From Burhinus oedicnemus (Eukaryota > Chordata > Aves > Charadriiformes > Burhinidae), in contig VFFE01006623.1 in assembly GCA_008921705.1 (NCBI GenBank), forward strand, positions 296,489 through 360,488: DNA of 64,000 nucleotides, given 5' to 3'. Made by a program: the position numbers and the translations under genes. Positions 53,401 to 64,000 of this stretch are shown here, one piece after another; positions within the stretch are counted from its first letter, which is position 1, and each line of letters begins with the position of its first letter. Below the pieces are notes generated by a model. The model had not been told where the DNA came from. It was given only the letters and a program-made list of their open reading frames with translations, and made no database searches.

Positions 53401-56400
53401 CTTAGATTTAGATGTCCACATACAGATGTCCGTATACATCAAAGGCTTACCATTTCCACAGCTGTCAGTGGAGCTGGAAAGCAGTTGAGCTGGCCTGTCT
53501 CTGAGTGGCTGCTTTAGGGTGAGCTTAACTTCTCCAGTTTTCCTTAGCTGTTGGGAGCAGATCTGACTGCAAGGGAGGTTTGACACCTTAGGCAACAGAT
53601 GAAAAGACTAGAGAAGCCTCATGGTAACAGCATTTGGCTGGAAGGTGGAGTTCCCACTCCTTTGACTTTTCTGTTTTTGCAGCAAGCACTGTTCAGTATG
53701 AGAAGCAGGGCTCCCTGCGCTTAGAGGGATGCTCTCAGATGAAAGAAGACAGGCTCCCTTTTTGTCTTCTTTCATGCCAGTTTTCTTCTTTGTTGTGTCT
53801 GATCCCTTTCTAGGTGGTTATTAACTGATATGACTAGGACTCGTCTTACACAGCTCTTTTATTCTGCATTTCTTCCCTGGAATAGATTTATAAGCAAGCG
53901 AAGGTCTACTATCTGGTAAAAGTAAAATACTTTTCACTTTAAGTGAAAGTTGCAGACAGTTATGAACAGGTCAGGGTTTCTAAATCAATTCATTTCAGTA
54001 CTGGAACAGCCCCTGAGAAACCTCTGTCTGCTGCAGACAGAACTGTAACTTCATACTGGTAACTCCATTGTGAAAATAGTTTTCTAGAGTGAAACTGTTG
54101 AATTCAGTCTTTGTTTTAGACCACAAGGATCCTATTTCATGCATTAAGTGCCAAGGAGCTCAATTATTTATTACTTTATAGTTTAAACTGGAAAGTTTCC
54201 CAGATTACTTATCCATTCTCAAATACTTAAACAAAGAAGAAAAGCAAGGGAAGTTTATCAGAATGAGTAAATAACCAGTGAATGGAGAGTTCTTTCTCAA
54301 AAAAGTGTGGTAGATGTCCTAGATCACTCTGATTCCTTGGCTGGTACATATTATATCTAACACACTCATGTCAGCTAGAAATATTGCAAGGATACTTCTC
54401 TGCTATTGTGTGGCTCACTGCTGTACTCGTTAATTTGGACTGAGGAGGTGAAGAGAACACAAAACCAGAGAAGTTTTCAGCAAATATTGCTAACTTGAAC
54501 ATTTCTTAGTTTTAGAAGAATGAATAAAAAATCAGTCCATGTTATAGCTTAATCTAGTCAACCCTTGGAAAACAATAGTTTTGCAGTTGTTATCTATTTT
54601 TGCGCAGATAATTGTTTGTACATTCTTTCTTCTTTACCAAGAGTGCTGATAAAAAGGAAAAGCTTCTCTGCAGAAACAGTAAGACTAACTTGCATTAAGG
54701 GAATGATCTTTTAAAACACCTATCTCTCAATCAAATTATAGAAAGGAAGAGGTAGTTTAGCTTACATAAAAAGATGTAAAATACAGCTCCTGCTGTGGGA
54801 ATATCAGTTTATTTCGGTATGTTCAAGATTCATATGAGAAGCTATTTTAATTCATAAAGTTTATCTACAAAAACCTGGCTGTGAGAGGAGTGCTGACTCA
54901 TTGTACATAGCTTATGGCCAATCTGGGCAGACACATCTGCTTTCTGAGGGGCACAAATGTCAAGTTTAACAGAGACTGGGCTTGTTTCCAACCAGCACCA
55001 ACTCTCATTATCAGTAGGCTTTTTCTTTGCCTTTCATCCACAAGGATTTTACCGCCTGGAAACCTAAACAGCCTGTCTCAGAGCGTTGTCCATCTAGCTG
55101 CTCCTCTATTCTAACTGCTTCTTCTGATTATAAAATAATGATGTTTCAGACTTTATCCAGAGACCCAAATGGAAGCTCACACTGAGCAAAATCCTTCCAG
55201 ACCAAAGGACTTCCTTCTATTATACAGATACTACATATTATTCTGAAGGTGATGTAAATAGATTAAATCTCTTCAGGATCTTCTCTGGCCTCTTCCAGAA
55301 TTCTTTCATCTGTTAGAAAACTTATTTATAATGGTAAATACCTGCGTATAGCAGTTTGATGAGACCTTTAATATCAAAAAAGAAATGAAAGGTAATGATT
55401 CAGAAAATGACCAGTATTGGTTTAGGAACTATAATAAACTATAGTAATTAGACTGATAGATTCACCGTCGTGCATTGATTAGCTTCTTGCAGTGACCAAT
55501 TATGGCAGAAATAGCAATGGTAGCTACTGTATAACAGAGAAAGGTTAGACAAAAAGTTACTGCTTTGGAGGACTTCAAACAAATCTTTTATCCTCTGTTC
55601 ACTGAGAATTTTATTAGGGTCATGGTGATTGCAAATAGCTCATCCACCTGCCTCGGAAGAACCAAGCCCTTGGAGGATTTGATTCCCCAAAAAGTATGAG
55701 GACATTTGTGCCTGACTGAATGAATGCAGTGTTGCCTATTATTCAAAGATTATTTCCCTTTCCCACAGAACGGACATAATAGCTAGACAGCCAACAAGGA
55801 TTTACAAGCTTTACAAAGTCTCCCTGACCTACAGACAGGCACGCAATTCAGTTTTCACGCGCATACTAACAGTATAAACAACACCTTCAGAGCTGCAAAG
55901 CTCACCTAGCTAAGAGCTGCTGGCAGGGGTGCAGGCGGGTCCGCCTGTCCTTCTCCTTGGCTTTTAGCTCCCACCCAGAAACAGATCTTTTTCTGACTCC
56001 ACCATGAGCTGGTTCATCAAAAAATTGGAAACCAATCTAACAAAAACACTGAATATTGTTCTGCGGTTTAGTGGTCTAAACCAGCTCATATGAGATTGCA
56101 CAAGAGCTAGCGTTGAGAGTGGGAGTCTGCTGCCAGGGACAGCCTAGGGTGGGGAAATGCCTATGCTACTCACCAGCCCTTCGCCATCAGATGGGCTCAG
56201 ACAACTTTGCACTTGCGACATGATGCCCAGTCCCTTTGGCTTTAGAGCAATAAAACCTCACATATTAATAAAGTGTGCATCAACAGGGATTTTACAACAG
56301 ATTTGGTATGTGATTAAACTATTTCATTGAACTATTGCATTAAGCTATTTTACAATGCTCAGGATACATTTGAAACTATGGCATCTAGTTATATATGAAG

Positions 56401-59400
56401 TCTGTGAGATTACTTTCATAGGAGTTTACATAAGTTTCTAGACTTTGTTACAAAACTCAGTGCCTCACAGAGATGCTCAGGAGGACCCTGGATCAGTTTC
56501 ACAATGCTCATTTATTAACAAAAAGCATGAAAAATACCATCCACTTTCAAATACAAATTATGTCTTCTCCCCATTGCAAAATATCAAATTCTCAAAATGG
56601 AATAAGCGTGTCAAGCACAAATTTAAATTTTTATTTACATATTTTTCAGGGAGCATCAGTCTTCATTAACAATAAAAAATATGGCTAAATCTCCTTTTTC
56701 TTACATCAGTAATCTTATTATGGACTTGCTCTAACATATCTGGAAAAATTTGCCATGATTTCCAAAGACCCTGAATCAGTCTCAAAATTATTATTTTTTA
56801 TTTTCTTTAAGGAGGATCTTCTGGAAGACCTTTTGGATTGAGCAAGTAGTTAGAGCTTTCAGTCATAAAGAATAAGCGACACATATGTTAATCAGTTAAT
56901 CATGTGATATTTACCCCTGCACCAAACCAACCCCCAGCCTAACCTTAAAGAACATTACAGAGTGTTTGGCAATCTGTAATGGTTCACTGCAAAAAATATT
57001 CCTATTGCTTGCCGAGTTGCTTGAGTATGCAAACTGCAGTGACAAAGAGTGCAAGATTTCCCATAAAATTTCTGGTGTTTCTGCTCCTAGGCTGGTCAGG
57101 AACTGAAAGAGGCACCTTTACACTCACAAGCTTTCCAACTTGAGACTTTAGGCTTGTTCTCACTGCAGTTATTGATAATGAAATTACTCTTGATTTCCAT
57201 GTATTCCAGAGCCAAGTTTGCCTTACTGATTTCAGAAAGTTTGTTCCTGACTTCTGCTTTTGTGACTAAGAGGCAAAAAAATGCAATCAATTTTACAGCC
57301 TTTTACTCTTCTTGCTTCATATAATCTATACTTTTTCTTCCTTCTTGTGTACAGAATTCTAGAGAGCTGTTCGAAGACAGAAAGTGTTTCCAGACGAGTC
57401 TGAGGCAGAGAAGGAAATAATAAATACCAAAAACTACACAATGTCAGTATGATAATTTCATACTGTCATTCCAGACTTCACTGCACTTCCAGACACTCTT
57501 ACGACTGTGCCAACTGACAGCATTTCAACGCAGTTACAGATTGTTTATTGGACCTCCAGCTGTTCTGTCAGAGAGTAAATAGGAAGAAAATGATAAAATT
57601 GTATCCAATTCTTTATATATTAAATATTAATTCTTTTTCACGGTTAGTATTCTTTTAAGATCTAATCTTACCAAGGGAGAAGTACTTTATTTCCAAGGGA
57701 GCCACTGTGTGCAGGATGCAACTATTGAAACACTGTTGTCCTTAAAGTCCTACAGTGGATATGCTTATGCATTTTGCTGCATGCAGGTGACAGTGTATAA
57801 AATAAGATTTGGTGGTAATTCTTCCTAAAACACAAGTCATGCACTTCTACATTTTGCTGAATTGCTATGCCCTTAAGGAGGCACTGGCAGCTTCACAGGT
57901 TGTAGGCACGGATCTAAAGGTCACAGATGGCAGCTGGATACTTACTACTTTCGTTCTCAATTGCAAATTATTGCTTAACTGCCATTTGTGCCTTTGAAAA
58001 TGCTCCCCTTAAGTGTTTTGCTGAATCAGAGCCTGTGTGTGGTCCAGGTCACTTCATACTGTACAGGGTGAGGTCTATAGCTCTGCAGGATTAAGAAAGC
58101 AACTGTTTCCTGATACACCAGCTCTTTTTCTTTGCTGTCTGTAACTTCAGTGAAGATACCAAAATGTTACTCTGTTCCAAGACATAACAGAGACTAAAAA
58201 TACTATAATATAGGGAAAACTTTGCAGGACAGTGCAGGGATACGTGCAATCACACTGCTGATGGGGAATCTCAGGAAACAGAAATAGTTTACCAGAATCA
58301 AAGGAGTCTTAGTGTTTTGATAGTTTTGTTAGGGAAAGAAAACAGAGGTCATATTAGTCGGTTGTCCGTGACAGATCTTTGTCAATTATAACAATAACAA
58401 TAGGTAGAACATCACTGCAGTGAGCAACAGTTGAGGTTGTGACATTCCTACTGTCCCTGTTTGTTACTTCTATCTACGTTATCAGCTCCTGTAAGCTGGA
58501 GGGTCCAGAAGCCTCGGGGACTCCTGACCACTATCAAAGTTCAAATATTGAATAGATGTGAATGGAATATCTGAATAATTCATTCATGGATAAAGACCTG
58601 ATAACAATATTTGTAATAGGGAAATGTATTTGCTGAAGACAGGACAAAACTGAAAAATAATTTCTGTAGCAATAAACAAAAATGTTCCCTGCTTTTGAAG
58701 TGCTGACTTCTTCTTCACTGATGCCTATTAACATTGCTGCCATTATTCTTTTCCTGATCATACACTAACAATCTCATCTCCTTCTCTTTCTCTGTGTTCT
58801 ACTGTGGGGATCATTCAGCATTTTAGACCCCATGCAGATGTCAAAGCCATCAGATAGTCACAAATGGCTTGTCTCTGTTTCATATTAATTATTTATCATG
58901 CACAAACATCATCCCATACTTGAGATTTTCATGACCAAAACATCCATATTCTACTCATCTTTTGGTTTAATCTGTAGAATGTGTTCATATTAGCAGGGCA
59001 AACTGCATCTTGCTGTTCTGAATTGCAGATCCAGAGTTGAATGTGAGGTGTTTTTTCCCTTTCTTCCCCACTCAAAAAATGCTAATATTCATTGGGTTTT
59101 GTCATATTCTGACAAGTAGCTTTGATATCTGATTCTGGATACTCAGCTCCAGCTTGGTGTATTTCTGCTTGCTGGATCTACCAGACTATTTACTTCTTGC
59201 AGTTGGTGCCACTATCGTTCTTTCATCATTATTTAAATTTCTCTAATCTTATTAGGATACCAAAATAAGTTTCTGAGTAAAACGGCATAGTAAATGTTCA
59301 AAGCAGTAAAATATCAGCACTGTTTTCTCCCTCTCTTGTTACATTACTGGCAACCATAATAATTCAAAATTTTATCCCATTAGCAGTTTTGTGACATTCC

Positions 59401-62187
59401 CAGTAGAAATGTAAAACACTATCTATTATAATTTTTATTTTCATTATATGAACACGAAGTAGTAGGTAGTATAAATACATTATAAAATAAATGTATTCTT
59501 TTAAAAATAATTATTATAACGCTGAGTATGTCATGTCAAATAAAAAAAGGGAGGGAATCGTCCTGTACTCATTAATAACAGTTGCTTCAAGACAGAAAGC
59601 TTAAGATTAGTTTTTTATAATATTGTTTTTCAGAGCATTCTACAGGCCTGTTTGCACATTGTCTGCTTTGAATTAATGTTTTAAGGCCAGAACTCTAAGC
59701 CTAAACATCTTCTGCCTTGTGCCAGGCCTAGTACTACTTTGAGCAGTGAACAATTAGTGGGCACAAAATGTAACTAGAACAGCATAACAACGTTTTGGAC
59801 CCCAGCTTTGCAAAAAAATAAGTGGTTTGCAGTTCAAAGTATTGTAGAAAATCATTCTTCTTTCTGTATACTTCAAAAGCCTAAAGACAGTGTTGATAAC
59901 CAATATTAATGACAATAACAAATGTCTTCTAAATGTAACATGTTCTTTTTCTTCCTTCAGTCAACATTCCCATCCTACCCAATAGTGTTCCTAATGAGGA
60001 TTTTTGAATCTGTTTACTGTTGGTGCTCTCCAGCAAGTGGCTCAAAAAACCTGCAATTTAAGAAAGGGAGGATAGTTCAGCCTACCAAACATGCACAGTT
60101 TGAAAACTTGCTAAAATTCTACTTGCAAGATTTATCACAGTGGCACTTAGGTTTATTCACACAGGAGGTGGTGTGTGGCATCTCTCCCACAGTACTTCTT
60201 ATTTGTCCCTGATCTCATCCTGGAGAGACCACTTCAAAGTGCTCCTGCAGAGCCTGTTAAGCCAGTGCCACTTGTGATGCAGTACTACACTAGAAGGGTG
60301 GATTATCTTCAAGGAAACTGGCTGGAATCACCAAATTCCATGTAGATCCCCACATAAAGCCCACGGGACTATCTCTATCAAACACAGAGAACCATATTTA
60401 TTCAGATATTGCCTTATCCTGAGTGTGTCTATACCCCTTATATGGCCCTGCTCTTTAACTTTTAGCTGTCCCAAGCATCACTGGCTATGACTTTGTACAG
60501 GTTTACTCCACCTCAACTTGAACAACTCAGCCACTGCCATAGGCCAAGCCAGAGCAGAAATAGCAAGCTTTGTGGATTTCTTCTCACAAGGCTTCTTGGG
60601 AATGGCTATTAGCTTGAGCTCCTCAAGCAAAATAGCAGTCACAGAGTGAATGTCAAATTTTTTGAGATCTCAAATTTCCTGTCGAAATGTCTGCATCTTG
60701 AAGGTTCTCAATGCAGAACTATGGTTTCCCTCTGGCAGATACAGCTGTTAAACAAGAGAGTTAATGCAGCTTTTCATTGTATTTCTGCTACACAGCATGA
60801 TCTCATGCGATTTTCCAGGCAAACAACCTATGGCAACACCTCCTCACTATCATATTCATGCCAAAGACCTGCCTTTCTCAGGTAGGTCCATATCCACACA
60901 GCAGAACCAGCGGCTATGAGTCCAGGTGCACCAGATGCTCATCCTAGCAAGCAAGCATCAAGGTAAACATGCCTATTTTGTAAATCTTGCTGTGATTTAT
61001 GGGCAGGGATAACACCAGTACAAGTTCTTCTGCACTGTTAAGACTGGGCATATGTAAAGACACATCAAAAAATGCCAAACTGTAAATAAGCAGGAAATTT
61101 CTAGGTAAAAAAAATTAAGCACCTTCCAGATAAAGCACTACTGTACTAAGGTGTGAATTTTCTACATTTTGGATTTAGGCATACAATGTTTGCCTTCTTT
61201 CTATACAGCAAAGTCTGTTGTGGAGCTACTTCTTTGTCCCTTTTAAAGCTTTAATAGAGAAAATATTATCTTTACAATGGAGCCGGTACCTGGAGAAGCA
61301 AAAGTTGCTTTCTCTATAAAGCATAAAGCAGACAGAAAAGTCCATACCTCACCTTCCATTTTTCTTGCAGCCTGAGCCTACGACCTTATGGTATGATCAT
61401 CCTGTGTGAAGCAAAGCCTATGGGTTTGTCAAGCATTGATCTGAATCTCAGGTATCCTATTTCTAAGGCAAGAAGATAAACTACTATTAAGAGTTCAGAC
61501 AGATTCCTATGCTATCGTTTCTTATTGTTTATCACTAATGTTGTTGAACTTAATGCTTCAAAGCTTTTAATCTTGTTAATATTACACAGTATTCTCACCT
61601 GGTGTGCAGAGACATTAACTGTTTCAGGAAAACACCAGCACAATTTAGTCCTTATTTGGTACAAACCAGAGCATATACATTGTTAAGAATGAATAGTCAA
61701 CAGCTGAACAGCATTTTGCACCTTTATTCCCATTCTTGTACTTCAAAGTGTTTGTAATTATGTCTTTTCAAACTCAAGAAAGCTGTGGAGAAGGTAATAG
61801 AAAACGGTATCACTCTAGTTCCTCATTGCATAAGAATCAGGGACATAGAAAGATTAGGTAATTCTCCCAAAATGATTGTCTCATCAGTGTCTCAAATATG
61901 AAAAATTTCAGTTTAAGTGATGAAAATAACACAAAATTAGGCACATAAGAAGGTAATGATATGTAGCAGGGAAAAAAGTACTCTCACAACCGTAACTATA
62001 GCAGTATCTTGCAGCAAAATTGATATTTTATAGGTATGATATTATTCAATAACAACACAAAAAAAAAACCCAAAACCAAACTACTTCTAAATGTCATTCA
62101 GCATATAACTATACTGAAAGCCACAGTACAAAAAGCCAGGAATGTGGTCCTGTCTATGTCATTAAATGTCACTAGGTGCCAGGAGGG
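53401..62187. other. Long AT-rich noncoding stretch
   Basis: Nearly 8.8 kb with no recognised gene or RNA. Marked sub-features are the inverted-repeat cluster at 56004-56089 and a GC-richer block at about 59940-60960. The latter contains a 96-codon forward frame behind CTTCCTTCAG but no recognisable domain; it may be a decayed transposable element. All other frames are short and featureless. Confidence 0.45.
56004..56089. repeat. Nested inverted repeats (perfect 11-bp and 7-bp arms)
   Basis: ATGAGCTGGTT (56004-56014) is the exact reverse complement of AACCAGCTCAT (56079-56089). Partly overlapping the right arm, GGTTTAG (56065-56071) and CTAAACC (56076-56082) form a 7-bp stem with a 4-base loop. 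TTGGAAACCAA (56025-56035) is a further small palindrome. No repeat family is recognised. Confidence 0.65.
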
Positions 62188-62209
62188 GATTCAGATTCAG
62201 ATTCAGATA
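62188..62209 (+). repeat. (GATTCA)3.7 microsatellite
   Basis: A perfect hexamer repeat, three full units plus GATA. It lies about 80 bases from the CR1 copy that starts at 62288 but is not part of it. Confidence 0.85.
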
Positions 62210-62704
62210 AAGCCACTGTCATCAAGGTATCTTTATGTGGGTATCTGCATATCAGGTAAATGTTTAAGCCCCGCACTGGCAAAGATCATAAAATCACAGA
62301 ATCATGGAATCACCTAGGTTGGAAGGGACCTTTAAGATCATTGAGTCTAACCATCAATCTAACACTGTCAAAATCACCACTAAACCAGGCCCCTAAACAC
62401 CATGTCTATGCGTCTTTTAAATGCCTCCAGGGATGGTGACTACACCACTTCCCTGGGAAGCCTGTTCCAATGCTTGGTAACTCTTTCAGTGAAGAAATTT
62501 TTCCTAATACCCCATCTAAACCTCTCCTGATGTAACTTGAGGCCGTTTCTTCTCACCAGCTTCATTGCCCTTCTTTGGACATGCTCCAGCACCTCAATGT
62601 CTTTCATGTAGTGAGGGACCCAAAACTCAACACAGTATTTGAGGTGGGGCTTCACCAGTGCTGAGTACAGGGGGACGATCACTTCCCTAGTCCTGGTTGC
62701 TACA

Positions 62705-63142
62705 CTATTCCTGATACAAGCCAGGATGCTCTTGGCCTCTTGGCCAACTGGGCACAGCCCTATTCAGCTGGCTGTCGACCAACACTTCCAGGTCCTTTTC
62801 TGCCAGGCAGCTTTCCAGCCACTCTTCCCCAAGCCTGTAGCACTGTATGGGGTTGTTGGGACCCAAATGCAAGACCCTGCACTTGGCCTTGTCGAATCCC
62901 ATACTATTGACCTCGATCCATCGATCCAGCCTGTCCAGATCCTTCTGTAGGGCCATCCTACCCTCAAGGAGATCAACATTCCCACCCAACTTGGTATCAT
63001 CTGAAAACTTACTGAGGGTGCACTCAATCCCCTCATCCAGGTCGTTGATAAAGATATTAAAGAGAACCAGCCCCAATACCCAGCCCTGGGGAGCACCACT
63101 TGTGACTGGCTGCCAACTGGATTTAACTCCATTCACCACCAC
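62705..63142 (-). pseudogene. CR1 reverse transcriptase, palm and connection fragment
   Basis: This frame carries RT motif B in the form [11 protein letters not shown] (consensus SGVPQG) and motif C as FSDDTKLGG (consensus FADD). Both aspartates are kept, but the preceding alanine is serine. The connection region reads [20 protein letters not shown] and [11 protein letters not shown]. It is separated by a frameshift from the upstream RT half (63177-63998) and breaks into another frame near 62760. It is dead as a protein but useful for subgroup dating. Confidence 0.9.
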
Positions 63143-63176
63143 GCTTTGGGCCCGGCCTTCCAGCCAGTTTTTTTAA

Positions 63177-63998
63177 CTAGCAAAGAGTACACCCATCCAA
63201 GCCATGAGCAGCCAGTTTCTCCAGGAGAATGCTGTGGGAAACACTGTTAAAGGCTTTACTAAAGTCCAGGCAGACAACATCCACAGCCTTTCCCTCATCC
63301 ACCAAGTGGGTCACCTTGTCATAGAAGGAGACCAGGTTAGTCAAGCAGGACCTGCCTTTCATGAACACACGCTGACTGGGCCTGATCACCTGGTGGTCCT
63401 GCATGTGCTGTGTGATGTCACTCAGGATGATCTGCCCCATAATCTTCCCTGGCACCAAGGCCATACTGCCAGGCCTGTAGTTCCCCAGACCCTCCTTCTG
63501 GCCCTTCTTGTGGATGGGTGTCACATTTGCTAACCTCCAGTCAACTGGGACCTCCCCAGTTAACCAAGACTGCTGATAAATGATGGAAAGTGGCTTGATG
63601 AGCCCTTCCACCAGCTCCCTCAGTACCCTTGGGTGGATCCCATCTGGTCCCATAGACTTGTGTATTTCATAGTGGTGTAGTAGGTCACTCACCATTTCCC
63701 CTTGGATTATGGGGGCTTCATTCTGCTCCCCACCCTTGTCTGCTAGCTCAGGGGGCTGGGTAGTCAGGGAACAACTGCTCTTACTGTTAAAGACTGAGGC
63801 AAAGAAGGCATTAAGTACCTCAGCCTTCTCCTCATCCTTGGTCACTATGTTTCCACCCCCATCTACTAAAGGATGGAGATTCTCCTTAGTCCTCCTTTTA
63901 TTGTTCATGTATTTATAGAAAGTTTTTTTATTGTCCTTAACACCAGAAGCCAGGTTAAGTTCTAGTTGGGCTTCGGCCCTTCTAATTTTCTCCCTACA
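63177..63998 (-). pseudogene. CR1 ORF2 linker and N-terminal RT half, open to the window edge
   Basis: The minus frame is open from the window edge (63998) to a stop at 63177, about 273 codons. It begins inside the linker between endonuclease and RT (REKIRRAEAQLELNLASGVK). The RT fingers follow, with GPDGIHPRVLREL, QSWLTGEVPVDWRLANVTPI and GNYRP. RT motif A reads CLDFSKAFNSVSH; the first aspartate, the metal-binding one, is kept, while the usual FD is FN. The frame then shifts before the palm piece at 62705-63142. Whether the endonuclease and ORF1 survive cannot be seen here. Confidence 0.92.
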
Positions 63999-64000
63999 TA

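Larger units (their letters stand above)
62288..64000 (-). mobile_element. CR1 LINE (copy 15), runs off the right window edge
   Basis: The longest CR1 in the window, on the minus strand. The 3' end is at the low coordinate (AATCACAGAATCATGGAATC, then CTAGGTTGGAAGGGACC). Upwards it covers the ORF2 C-terminus, connection region, RT palm and fingers, and the linker before the RT. About 190 bases of the C-terminal region are missing near 62557 (reading jumps from RRAMKLVR to RNGLKL). A frameshift near 62705-62760 and another between the two RT pieces at about 63145-63177 disable it. The 5' end is beyond the window. Confidence 0.97.

Overview
The window looks like nuclear DNA from a bird. The basis is the interspersed repeats. 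At least fifteen chicken-repeat-1 (CR1) LINE copies are recognisable by their reverse-transcriptase reading frame (SGVPQG and FADD motifs), by 3' ends that share the block GGTTGGAAGGGACC on one strand or its complement, and by a tail of two or three copies of ATTCTATG instead of poly(A). There are also three LTR-retrovirus-derived insertions of avian type. I cannot name the species. By my boundaries CR1 covers about 9 kb and LTR-derived DNA about 3 kb. Most of the rest is AT-rich single-copy sequence with no recognisable gene, so the window reads as a gene desert or the inside of a large intron.

Layout. 0-5 kb: a CR1 3' end at the left edge, a GC-richer stretch with a promoter-like CCAAT/TATA cluster and a consensus 5' splice site (911-1140), and two reverse-strand CR1 copies (1964-2480 and 3548-4860). 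5-12.8 kb: unique DNA with a striking TAAT-rich block (6145-6325). 12.8-14.1 kb: a forward CR1 split by an 813-bp LTR that carries a 45-bp tandem repeat. 18.4-19.0 kb: an older reverse CR1. 19.97-21.96 kb: a second forward CR1 split by a chimeric retroviral insertion (a 3' LTR with its polypurine tract, a short internal piece, and a fragment of the same LTR family that split the first CR1). 23.1-23.2 kb: a candidate minus-strand terminal coding exon. 23.3-28.6 kb: three more reverse CR1 copies. 34.5 and 38.0 kb: two short reverse CR1 copies. 38.8-40.3 kb: the best-preserved CR1, with all RT catalytic motifs and only one in-frame stop. 47.2-48.4 kb: the only CpG island of the window, preceded by a homopyrimidine mirror repeat and a TATA box and followed by a TAAT-rich block. 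52.5-53.2 kb: a solo LTR with a perfect 5-bp target duplication. 62.3-64.0 kb: a long reverse CR1 whose RT frame runs off the right edge.

No complete host protein-coding gene, tRNA, rRNA or CRISPR array was found. Every long reading frame with a recognisable product is CR1 reverse transcriptase, and all are broken. I found no complete previously undescribed system. The most useful leads are the regulatory cluster at 47.2-48.4 kb, the chimeric LTR insertion at 20.0-21.5 kb, the candidate exon at 23.1 kb, and a cyclic-AMP-response-element plus TATA core shared by two different LTRs. All family assignments come from reading the sequence and general knowledge of these repeat classes; no alignment or database search was run.
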